A DNA stretch of 64,000 nt from an uncultured Christensenellaceae bacterium (GTDB lineage Bacteria > Bacillota > Clostridia > Christensenellales > Borkfalkiaceae). The notes beneath the pieces are model-generated. The model ran no database searches. It was not told the origin of the DNA and saw only the letters and a program-made list of their open reading frames with translations. The stretch covers positions 21,745 to 85,744 of the forward strand of contig CAJUKJ010000006.1 in the NCBI GenBank assembly GCA_910587365.1. The letters are read 5' to 3'. The position numbers and the translations under genes are program-made. Position 1 is the first letter of the stretch. Every line of letters begins with the position of its first letter. Of this stretch, positions 1 to 9,300 are shown piece by piece.

Positions 1-730
1 ACAGAGGCAATATGAACATATACAGCATTACCGACATCATACAGCTTAACGCACCGAATATCAACAAATCAAACGTTTCGGCAGTGGTAATCGCGCCTAT
101 GTTTACGGGCAAAATAATTACGAAGTTTATAACTTCAACGGGAATTAATAGAATGAATGCGAGCAAGACGCTTTGGAAACGTGTTTTTACAGAGTTGAAT
201 ACGAAAACCGCGACGAGTCCCGCACAGAAACTGCTTAAAAGGCTTGCATAGCTTGCAGACTGTTCGTTGAACATATACGTAATGTCAGAAAACCTGTCCA
301 ACGTTAAAATCATCAGCGAGAATATAGTATTTATAAAAATTGCGTCCCTGCGCCTGAACAGCGTAGCACACATTAAGGCGGTAAAGGCAATAGGGCGCGA
401 CATAGAATGCACATACTTGCTCATAACGTAATCGAGCGCGCACGCAATGTACATTACGAGAAATATTTCCGACATCTTTGTAAGTCTGGAAAGGACGAAC
501 TTATTCTCAAAAATGAAATAGCAGTATAGCATTGCGGACAAAACCGCTATTGATACGGCTATCGTTAAAAGCGGCTGTTGGTTCTGCACGAAATAATTGC
601 CGAAACCCGAACCACCCTCGTTAATAAGTATCATCAATATGATAATAACGTAAATTCCTATCGTTCCGAAAATGAACGTAAAAAGGCTTTTTACGATATC
701 TTTATTGCTCAGTTTTGTTGCCGTCTGCAA
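1..730 (-). CDS. pgpH: 7TM-HD family protein (PgpH/YqfF-like), C-terminal part beyond the window edge
   Basis: The reverse strand is open from 730 to the window edge (about 243 residues, incomplete). I chose TTG at 728-730 because AGGAGG (743-738) lies 7 nt upstream; the gene then overlaps the end of phoH by 29 bp. The visible part is almost entirely hydrophobic, with about six to seven membrane segments separated by short loops, including a charged FRRRDA turn typical of the 7TM part of 7TM-HD proteins. Position after phoH matches the yqfC-yqfD-phoH-yqfF order of Bacillus, where PgpH hydrolyses cyclic di-AMP with a C-terminal HD domain. That HD domain would lie outside the window. Family members normally carry about 200 extracellular residues between the first and second membrane segments; here only about 16 residues separate them, so the ectodomain seems absent. 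Family assignment rests on topology and context. Confidence 0.72.
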   Translation of the reverse strand, partial: MQTATKLSNKDIVKSLFTFIFGTIGIYVIIILMILINEGGSGFGNYFVQNQQPLLTIAVSIAVLSAMLYCYFIFENKFVLSRLTKMSEIFLVMYIACALDYVMSKYVHSMSRPIAFTALMCATLFRRRDAIFINTIFSLMILTLDRFSDITYMFNEQSASYASLLSSFCAGLVAVFVFNSVKTRFQSVLLAFILLIPVEVINFVIILPVNIGAITTAETFDLLIFGALSCMMSVMLYMFILPL

Positions 731-1697
731 GTTGCAACCTCCTCTTGTCGTCACGGTCGTATGCCCGTACAATTTTCATTACCAAGGAATTCCTGACGAC
801 GTCTTTATCCGTAAGGTATGTTATAGATACTCCGTCAACGTCCTTTAATACGTAGGCGGCGTGTTCAAGCCCGCTCGATTTTCCGTTGGGAAGGTCAATC
901 TGGGTTGCGTCGCCCGTAATGACCATTTTACTTCCGTCGCCGAGTCGGGTTAAAAACATTTTCATTTGTTCGCGCGTGGTATTCTGCGCTTCGTCTAAAA
1001 TAACGAATGAATTTGAAAGTGTACGACCGCGCATATATGCAAGCGGGGCAATTTCAATCGAACCGCGTTCCATAAGCTTGGTATACGTTTCAAGCCCGAG
1101 CATTTCCTGCAAGGCGTCGTACAGCGGTCTTAAATACGGGTCAACCTTGGTCTGTAAATCGCCGGGAAGAAAGCCCAGCTTTTCCCCCGCCTCGACTGCG
1201 GGGCGTGTAAGTATAATTTTATCTACCTGCTTTTGCTTCATTGCCTGAACGGCAAGACACACTGCAAGATAGGTTTTACCCGTACCGGCAGGACCTATAC
1301 CGAATGCAACTGCGTCACGCTTTATGCTGTCAACGTACTTTTTCTGACCGACGGTTTTGCATTTTATAGGCTTACCGCGATAGGTTATAGCGACGGTATC
1401 CGAAGAAAGCTTGGTTATATCCTGCGCTTTGCCTTCACGGGCAAGCTCGATGCAATATTCCACCCTGCCCTTGTCAACGTTTTCCGCGTTTTCCGCAAGC
1501 AATAAAAGGCTTTCTATTACGGAAGCCGCCTGCACCGCTCGCTCTTCAACCCCTTCGATAACGAAGGTTAACCCCTCCACACGTATTATAACGCCGAGTT
1601 CGCGCATTATTATATTCAGATTTTCGTCGAATGTGCCGAGAATGCGTTGGAGCTTGTCCACACTGTCCGCTTCGACCTTTTTGACTGTGTTATTCAT
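702..1697 (-). CDS. phoH: PhoH family P-loop ATPase (PhoH/PhoL)
   Basis: A 331-residue protein of normal PhoH length. The Walker A motif GPAGTGKTYLAV sits near residue 137 and the Walker B motif FVILDEAQNTT near residue 235, the classic PhoH signature. PhoH proteins are ATPases linked to RNA metabolism; the exact substrate is uncertain. The gene lies between yqfD and the pgpH-like gene and overlaps the latter. The start is doubtful: no SD precedes the ATG at 1697, and a good sigma-A promoter (TTTACA, 17 nt, TATAAT) ends one base before it. A transcript from that promoter would begin after the ATG. A GTG at codon 13 (1661) is a possible alternative start, or upstream read-through from yqfD may supply the mRNA. 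Confidence 0.95.
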   Translation of the reverse strand: MNNTVKKVEADSVDKLQRILGTFDENLNIIMRELGVIIRVEGLTFVIEGVEERAVQAASVIESLLLLAENAENVDKGRVEYCIELAREGKAQDITKLSSDTVAITYRGKPIKCKTVGQKKYVDSIKRDAVAFGIGPAGTGKTYLAVCLAVQAMKQKQVDKIILTRPAVEAGEKLGFLPGDLQTKVDPYLRPLYDALQEMLGLETYTKLMERGSIEIAPLAYMRGRTLSNSFVILDEAQNTTREQMKMFLTRLGDGSKMVITGDATQIDLPNGKSSGLEHAAYVLKDVDGVSITYLTDKDVVRNSLVMKIVRAYDRDDKRRLQLADGNKTEQ

Positions 1698-1698
1698 A

Positions 1699-1727
1699 AT
1701 TATAAATGCAAGATTAATTTATGTAAA
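1699..1727 (-). promoter_or_regulatory. sigma-A-type promoter overlapping the phoH start
   Basis: Read on the minus strand: -35 TTTACA (1727-1722), 17-nt spacer, -10 TATAAT (1704-1699). The -10 element ends one base before the phoH ATG, so transcription should begin inside the first codons. Confidence 0.5.
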
Positions 1728-1744
1728 TAATTCTACTAACTTAT

Positions 1745-2049
1745 GAAGCAACGCGCAGGTTTAACGCCGTTATACGAAGTTTAGTGGAAGCACCACTATT
1801 TCGGTTTCTATAAACGAGCAGAACAAGGCAAACGAGCAATTGCAAGGGGAGTTTACAATGATGTAAACGACCCGAAGCAACGCGCAAGTTTAACGCCGTT
1901 ATACGAAGTTTAGAGGAAGCACCACTATTTCGGTTTCTATAAACGAGCAGAACAAGGCAAACGAGCAATTGCAAGGGGAGTTTACAATGATGTAAACGAC
2001 CCGAAGCAACGCGCAAGTTTAACGCCGTTATACGAAGTTTAGAGGAAGC
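1745..2049. repeat. 129-bp tandem repeat (2.4 copies), family R1
   Basis: Units begin at 1745, 1874 and 2003 (period exactly 129 bp); the third is truncated after 47 bp. The units are nearly identical. Each full unit contains GTTTACA / loop ATGA / TGTAAAC, flanked by GGG and CCC, then GAAGCAACGCGCAAG and CGCCGTTATACGAAG. The layout matches the single R1 elements at 45047, 51698, 53029 and 53834. The block fills the yqfD-phoH gap and its right end lies about 4 bp from the yqfD stop. Because 129 is a multiple of 3 the block is open on the minus strand (1741-2016), but nothing suggests it is translated. Confidence 0.9.
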
Positions 2050-2053
2050 GAAA

Positions 2054-2944
2054 TTATTGCATATTTATACTTAACTTACGCAAATAAGTAAAATCTATTA
2101 CATAGACGACACCGTCTTCCACTTGGTTTACAGTATGGGAACGGTTGATAATTTCGTCCGATTCGAGAATTACAGAAGAATACGCTTGTTTCAAAGCCTC
2201 GTCCGATTCGGCTTGGGCAAAATACTCTGCCCTGCCTGCACACTCTATCTCCGCATAGCCGACCGCAATGCTCGGCGTGCGTGTTTCCCCTGCAACAGTG
2301 TATGCGGAAATTAAAGTATCGCCGTTTTGCACTTTGTCGCCCGCCGAAACCTCTGCCGTACCGCAGATTGCAACTATATTTTTAACAATTCCGTCCGCAT
2401 TAGATAAAAGAGGACTTCTGAGTACCGAACCGTGATGCTCTTCGTCCACCTGTACGTCAACGTAAAGTATACTGCCCCTTTTCTGGATATTGCAGAATGT
2501 AACCTGAGGAAGGGCAAGTATTTTACCTGTGGCGACGGGGGCGTCAAAACCCGAATAGAAAGAAAATTCTTTTGCGCCCGATTCGTAAATTATTCTTTTT
2601 ACTTCAGGCGAAAGATAGCTTCCGCTTCCGCTTACAGTAATTTTGAAAACAAAGCTATTTGAAATGATAGCTATTGCCGCAAACAAAAAACCGCCCGCAA
2701 TAAGCCCTGCGCGGTTTAACAAACGCGTTAAAAAGCGGTTGCGCCTGCTTTGCACTTGTACGGAGATATTATAACACGGTTTTGCAAAAATTGCAAAAAC
2801 TTTTTTAACATCTTTATCTTTTACGGAAAATATAAAGCGCGTACCGTCTTTTTTACATCCGTAAATAGCTATTTCAGCCTTTTTAAGCTTTTTTAAAGCG
2901 GCTTCCGCCGTCGAGGTTACCGCAATTTTTGTTGTATCAGTCAA
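2054..2944 (-). CDS. yqfD: YqfD family sporulation protein
   Basis: A 296-residue protein with about 75 N-terminal cytosolic residues, one membrane segment (about 78-98) and a soluble outer region. It follows yqfC, as in Bacillus and Clostridia where both genes belong to the sigma-E (mother-cell) sporulation regulon. YqfD proteins are commonly near 400 residues; this one is short, although its end (DGVVYVIDFTYLRKL) resembles the usual family C-terminus, so the loss is internal rather than a truncation. The start is TTG at 2944, supported by GGGAG 8 nt upstream; it overlaps the end of yqfC by 8 bp. Function in spore formation is inferred from family and context. Confidence 0.85.
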   Translation of the reverse strand: MTDTTKIAVTSTAEAALKKLKKAEIAIYGCKKDGTRFIFSVKDKDVKKVFAIFAKPCYNISVQVQSRRNRFLTRLLNRAGLIAGGFLFAAIAIISNSFVFKITVSGSGSYLSPEVKRIIYESGAKEFSFYSGFDAPVATGKILALPQVTFCNIQKRGSILYVDVQVDEEHHGSVLRSPLLSNADGIVKNIVAICGTAEVSAGDKVQNGDTLISAYTVAGETRTPSIAVGYAEIECAGRAEYFAQAESDEALKQAYSSVILESDEIINRSHTVNQVEDGVVYVIDFTYLRKLSINMQ

Positions 2945-3182
2945 TTTTAACTCCCGTTATTTTGCCTTTAATAAGCAAATCTTCCTCAAAATACTTGCCG
3001 AGCGTCAAATTTTCGCCCTCGATAGTTATTTTATTTTTTTTAAGCGCAAGTACGATTTTTTCAGACGAATATTCGGCAACGCCTTTAATGCTGCGGAAAT
3101 ACCCGCCGAACCCCGGCACTACCGAAAATGACTTTAAAGTGTCCGCACCGAGTTCAGATAAAATTTGTTCCAAAAGCTTCAT
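2937..3182 (-). CDS. yqfC: YabP/YqfC family sporulation protein
   Basis: An 81-residue protein with the family pattern of short beta strands ending in LTLGKYFEEDLLIKGKITG; YqfC/YabP proteins end in a similar 'I.G.L.I....EE..I.G.I' pattern. First gene of the yqfC-yqfD-phoH-pgpH cluster. There is no SD upstream of the ATG at 3182. Instead CATACAAT, a good match to a sigma-E -10 element, ends 5 nt before the ATG, so the message may be leaderless. Family assignment is fairly secure from sequence plus the conserved neighbour yqfD. Confidence 0.85.
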   Translation of the reverse strand: MKLLEQILSELGADTLKSFSVVPGFGGYFRSIKGVAEYSSEKIVLALKKNKITIEGENLTLGKYFEEDLLIKGKITGVKID

Positions 3183-3187
3183 ATAGT

Positions 3188-3195
3188 ATTGTATG
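3188..3195 (-). promoter_or_regulatory. possible sigma-E -10 element of yqfC
   Basis: CATACAAT on the minus strand, identical to the usual sigma-E -10 pattern. The expected -35 region about 14 nt upstream (TCTAATC) is only a partial match. Sigma-E control of yqfC-yqfD is known in Bacillus; here it is inference. Confidence 0.35.
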
Positions 3196-3270
3196 CGGAC
3201 TATATTATTGATTAGACCTCGTCACTCAGCGCAAGCTGTGCAGAACTTGCACAATGGGAAGCCGCAATAT

Positions 3271-3311
3271 AGTAAAGCCGCCGCGCGGAAATTCCGCGCG
3301 GCGGCTTTACT
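3271..3311 (-). terminator. Rho-independent terminator after the giant lipoprotein gene
   Basis: Perfect 20-bp inverted arms (3271-3290 and 3292-3311), very GC-rich in the middle, 13 bp past the stop of the giant gene. T-rich sequence flanks the stem on the plus side as well, so it may act both ways. The remaining gap up to yqfC holds a small TGTGCA / TGCACA hairpin at about 3237-3253 that loosely resembles one stem of family R2. Confidence 0.8.
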
Positions 3312-3324
3312 GATTTTATTTAAA

Positions 3325-6300
3325 TTAGAATGTAGCAACCAAGTTTATATTTCCTTTAACTACGGTACAATTGTCTTTCCAGTCGCCGTCAAGCGTTTCA
3401 AGAGTAAATTCACGCATTTCTCCCGCCGAATAACCATTGAATAAACCGTTTCTTTTCTTAGCCCTGACATTAACGATTTCATCGCCTATAGCTATTATAA
3501 CGGTGTGCTTTTCGTTGGTAATAGATACGCAAATTTCAACACCTTCAAAAACCTCTACTGTATTGCCATAAGAGTTGCCTTTTGCGGTTGAATTATTTTT
3601 ATTAAGCGAAGAATCTGATTCGGGGCTGTTTACATAAAAGTAAGTATCGCCGTTGCCCGAAAATGTGTAGGTAAATGAATATTTCATCCTTGCGTATAGT
3701 ACGGTCGTTGAAACCGTAAAACTTTCAATTGCGTCTGTAAATGCGGCATCGGCATACCACTTATTAAAACCTGCTACCTTTGAAGTATCAACCGAAACGC
3801 TTACACCGCTACTATCCGCATTGGGGTTTGTAGTTCCGCTTATGAACTTACCGTTTATAGAAGTAACTTCTTCACGGTTTACAAACCAGATTGCGTAATA
3901 AGTTACCTCACTTTCAGACGACTGCACGGAAGGCACGTCAATGAAAGCAAGAGAATTGTCTGCATTTGCCAAAGCCCAGCCGGCAAAGGTATATTTACCG
4001 CTTTCCACAGCTTTTGCGTCGGCAAGAGGTCTGCCTACCGCCGCGTTTGTTATTTCAACGCTCTGCGTACCGTATTCAACACCGTTGTAGGTAAACGCAA
4101 CCTCGCTGTAAACGTAGATATTTTCAGCGTAATCCGCTTTCCATGCGGAGTAAAGCTTTGTTGAACCTACGGGCATTGCGAACGTCATTTCCGCCTCGGT
4201 ATTCGTAAGAACAAGATTTGAATTTGTGGAAGTCCAGCCGGCAAACGCATTATACGTTTCGTCGCCAAGCGAGATAACGGTTACCTCCGCACCCGTCTGT
4301 ACATAAGTAAGACCGTCAACCGTTTCGTAATTACCGTTTATGGTAGTTACACCAGAGGAAAGTCCGACAATCGCGCTTTCCACGGAAAGCAGGTAATACC
4401 ATTCGTCCTGCGGCAGCTCGGTAATTGTGATTGTAAGCGTATAAGCAGTGCCGTTAAGCTCTACCCCGCCGCTGACTTCCACATTGAACGCGTTGATATA
4501 ACCGTTTGCCTTAGTAAGACCGTTAAGAACATCTTTTACGTATGCGGCAATTTCTTCCGCGCCCTTAGCAACGGTATTGATATTTACAAGCTGAGCAAAG
4601 CTTACGCTCTTGACGTCAATAGACTTATTGTTATTTACCGAAACTATTTCGTAGTTGACGTAAGCCCAATTGTAATTGCCTTCGCCTACCTGCTTGCCGT
4701 CGTGGTCTACGCGCCAACCGTTGCGCGAACCGCCGTTATCTCCGATGTACTTATATTTAGAGCCGTCCTTTTTAAAGCCCATCCAGTCGGTATTGCCCTT
4801 AGTTGAGGTTTCAAAGTTACTGCCGACGGATTCCGCTATGTTATAGTAAATGTTTAAAATAGTGACGTTTTCGTCCGCGCTTGTACCCGTACCGTAGAAA
4901 GGATATCTGTTTCCGTCGTTAGTCCAGGAAGAACCGCCGAAGAACACCTTATCCGCAAGGAATACCGCACTTTCCATATCTTTATTATCCATAAATGCGT
5001 CTGCGTTAACTACGGTTATACTTGCAGGAACTACTATATTTTTGATATTTGAAAGCTTTAACGACGCTACGTCGATTTCGGTTACGGGATAGCCTCCTAT
5101 ACTGCTTTCGAGAATGAGCACCGAACCCGAAGCCGTGTAAGGCAGAATACCGTTTTCATCAAAGCCGTTTACGTGATAGGTAAGCACTCCGTCAACGTTA
5201 TAAAGCTTATACTTAACCCCGTTTACCGTTACAACCGACTTAGCATATACGCAGTAAACGTCGGTGCCGTCGAACGCAGCCGCGTCGGTTATAGGCAAAG
5301 TGTGGTTTTCGTCGAAGTACCAGCCGATTAACGTATAGTCGGATATTTCGTACTGTTGAAGGCTTACCGCGGAATTTTCGTCCGCGACTAACGCCGCGCT
5401 TACGTCGCCAACGCCGTCAACGCCCGTATGGAATACTATTTCCTTCTTAACAACGACGTCTTCCGCCTTATAGATATAGACCGTGCTATCAGCTTCAAGT
5501 ACAATGCTTTCGCCTAAAACGTTACCGTCCGCGTCTTTATATATATAAGTATGGTTTTTATTTTCGTCCGTCCATTCGGGAGCGAACGTGCTTGAAAGGT
5601 AAACGGTTGAACCGTACCTTAAATCGTATGAGTCTTCATTACCGTCAACGCCGACTACTTTAAGGGTAACCGTATCGAGTACGTTTGACGAATAGTAAGC
5701 ATTGTTTGCAGAATCGTACATACCGAATATCGGCGTTGTGTGGTTGGAGGGACTTTCTGCAACGTAACCGTTTATTGCCGTTTCAGCATCAAACGTATTG
5801 TAATAATTAGGCTTGTGGTCGGAAGTAACGCCATCAAGGTTGATATTAGCCGTTATGTAGCTTTTTACCTTTGCATACGCCTTTAACCCGCTTATTCCGC
5901 CGTTAACGCCGTCGCGCATTATCGCCGCGTATAACACAGGCACAACTCCGCCCGTTAAACCGTTAGCGTTTATATCCAACGCATAATATCTGTCAACGCC
6001 TTTAAGATTAAGCGCGCTTACTGCGTTATCGCCCGTTTTGTACGTTAAGGGATTTCCGTCGGTATTGACAGTGAAGCCGTTAAGTATGCTTGAAAGGAAG
6101 AACTTATCGTCGGAGGACGCCTTTGCAAGCTCGTACATATACATTGTCTCGGGAGTGGTTAAACCGCTGCTGAGTCCCAAAGATTCGCTGCTGAATCCGA
6201 ATAAACCGAGAAGTCCCGTAACGTTGCCTGTTCCAAGCCACCAGAAAAGCGGCGAATTATTTTTATCGAGTAAATTATCGATAAAGTAAGCAAGGGTTAC

Positions 6301-9300
6301 TACACGGTATTTAGGAGAAGAGCCGTCAACGTCCCTGCCCAATACTATATATCCGTTTGAATAGGTTATGCTTACCTTACTTGCAGTTGCAACCGTAAAG
6401 AACGCCACTGACGATTTTTGAAGGTCGCCGTACAGCGTGAAATAGAATTGGTCATTTTCGTCAAGCCCTACCGTAAGCGTAACTTTTTCGATTACGATGT
6501 CCGCCATATTAACTAAGTTAACACTGACAGTGCCTGTGAGGCTATAAAGAATTTTATCTGCGGTTATGCTTTCAAATGATTTGCTTAAATCCTTTAATAA
6601 AGTTGAAACAAAGCTGATATCGATATACGCTTCCGTATCCAACGTGCCGCGTCTGTTTTCGCTGTCCGCATAAGCGTCGAGCGCGAGCCAAGGCTGCTTT
6701 CCGTCAAGCTTGGCGTTTACGCAAATTTTGTGCGTCGAAGCATTTACCGATGCGGTTACAGTTCCCAAATTGACGTCTATTCCGAACTCGCCTAAAACGA
6801 CGTCGGGATTGAGGGTAAGAATGCTTTCGCCAGTTTCGGCGTCCTTGCTGAAATTAACTACTTTGTTAAAATCAAGGTTTAATATCTTAGCAAGTATTTC
6901 GGTTATGCCCAGTTTTGTTTGCTCGCCCTCTTCACTGAGAACGGAAACAGTCTGTGCCGAACCGCCGAATTTAGCAACTATTCCCGCAAGGTTTTCGCTT
7001 GTAATTATTTTAACGACGGTTTCCGCTGCGGAATATATTTCGTGTACGTCCGCCTTGAACTTCATACCGTCAAGCTGTGTTCCCGCAATATTCAACAGCT
7101 CGATATAAACATACTGTCCCGAATAGCGGGCGTTGAGTTCGACGGGAATTGCGCCGATATTGAGCTTAATCTCCGCTTCAACGAGCTTGCTGCCCGTCTT
7201 GTCGCCAGAAAGCCCTTCGGTGTAATAGAGCTTTGCGTTAACGGAAATATTCTGTATTTCCGATATCGCGCTTTCCGCTCCGTTGAATTTAACGTTTACC
7301 GTAAACGTGCTGCTGCCGAGTATTTCATTGACGGAAAGCTTGTTATCTATCAGTTCAAACAGATAATTATATAATACTTTAATAAACTTTTCCGTTTCCG
7401 AAGACTTGCACAAGGTATAGTCATTGCCGTTTAAAGTTGCGTCTATATCGGAAATCAAACTACCCGCGCCCGCAGCTACGCTTGCATTAACGCCGGTAAT
7501 CTTAGTACCGTTGTTATTGTATACGTCAAGATTTAATGCAAGGTTGCCGTTTGAAGAAAGCTGCAAGTTTCCGTTAACGGCGTGGCTGATAAGAATGCCG
7601 TATACGTCGGGCTGTCCTTCGCTGTATTGTAACTGAACGGTTAAGTCGCTTACAAAACCGAGAACGGTTTTAATTATAGCCTGTGCGTTATCCGTATTTA
7701 TAAGGTCGAGTATATCCTTTACATCAACGCCTATTCCGCCCTGAGCCGCAGGAATGCTTACCTGTTCAATCTCCGTTTGGGCGGTTTTACCCAAAAGCTT
7801 ATTTACCGCGTCTATTATATCGTTGAAATCATTAACGAGTCCGTCGATATCGCTGCGGTATATTTCCATTCCGTAAGAATTAATTGCAAACCTTACCAAA
7901 GGCTTATCGTCTGCCGCCGTTTCGTCGTAAACGAATTTTACGTCAACGCTGTCGGACTTACCGTTTTCTGCAATGGATAAGACAGCGTCTGCCGCAACGC
8001 GGATTTTACCGTCAATCCAGCTTGCTTCGCCGTTGCCTTTAATCTTCATCGAAACACCGTCTACTATAACTTCTGCATTAAGCTCAAACACAACGTCCTG
8101 TGCTGCGATAATTTCCTGTGCCTCGGCTGTTGCCTTTTGAACAAGCAAGATAAGGTCGGTTAAATTTAGATAAGAATTTACGTCGGGTATTATTACCGTC
8201 TTTGCCGAGCCTTTAAAGCCCATTTCAAGTCCGAGAGCGGGTACGTTGCCTATTAACGACGCGCCTGCCGCTTCGGTTGCATTGTTGAAGGTAAGCGAAA
8301 CTTCTCCGAAGGAAACGCCTAAATTTTCAACGAACAGTGCCACTATCGCATCGGCGTCAACCGTCGCGTTAAGCACAGTATCGGTAGCCTTAAACTGCTT
8401 TATTATCGAAGGATAATCTATCGAAAGAACAGCCTTAACTATTTCCGCCGTTTTATTGCTTATGACGGGTTCGCCGTCCATTGCAAGCGCGGGTGCGCCC
8501 TGTATCGCGTCAATTAATTGCTTAACTGCGTTAACGGTGTCCTGAATATCGCAGTACACTTTTGCGTCGCACTTTACTCCGTTTATTGCCGTAACGTTAA
8601 GATAAACGTCGCCGTAACCGCCGTCATATACGTAGTGAGCAATTAATGAAATTTCGTTGCCGCAGTAATTAACCGTAACGTCAGCTTTTACTGCAACCGA
8701 ACTGAAATCTTTTGCGGGTTGGATAAGAATAGTACCTTCAACGGTCGCACCTTCAAGATAGCTTATCACGCCTGCTGCGTTTCCGTTGACACTTAATGCT
8801 ATTTCATAGCTTTCGCTTAAAAGAAGACCGTAAATACTGTCTATGTATTTTATTATATCTACATAATCGCCGTCGGGCTTAGCTACCGTTTCGTCCGAAC
8901 CCGTTACTTTGACGCTGAGTCCGATATTTTCAATGTTTGCCGTAAGCGTTGAGTTTGTAGTGTATTCGAGTGCCGCTTTACCGAACTGTATCCCCAAATC
9001 CACGCCGAACACGCCGAGTATTTCGTCTACGTCCACCGTCACTTTAAGCGACGTGTTGTCCGCCTCGATTATGTCGTTATAATTGAGTCCGAGCGCGTAT
9101 GATATCGCCTTTGCAAGCACATCGCTCTGTCCGTCCGAAAGAGTCGCTCTTTCAGTACCGAACAGTGCTATTATCTGTTTAACAGCGTCAACGGTGTCCT
9201 TTATATCGCAATAAACTTTCGCGTCGTATGCGTTGCCGTTGAATTCTGTAAGGTTAAGATATAATTTACCGTAACCGCCGTCGTATACGTAGTATGCGTT

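Noticed and set aside
12..251. 79-codon plus-strand ORF at the window start
   Set aside because: It is antisense to the pgpH-like gene, which has a good SD and a hydrophobic transmembrane pattern.
1741..2016. 91-codon minus-strand ORF across the tandem repeat
   Set aside because: It is open only because the 129-bp unit is a multiple of three; the protein is a pure repeat with no SD, and the DNA matches non-coding R1 copies elsewhere.
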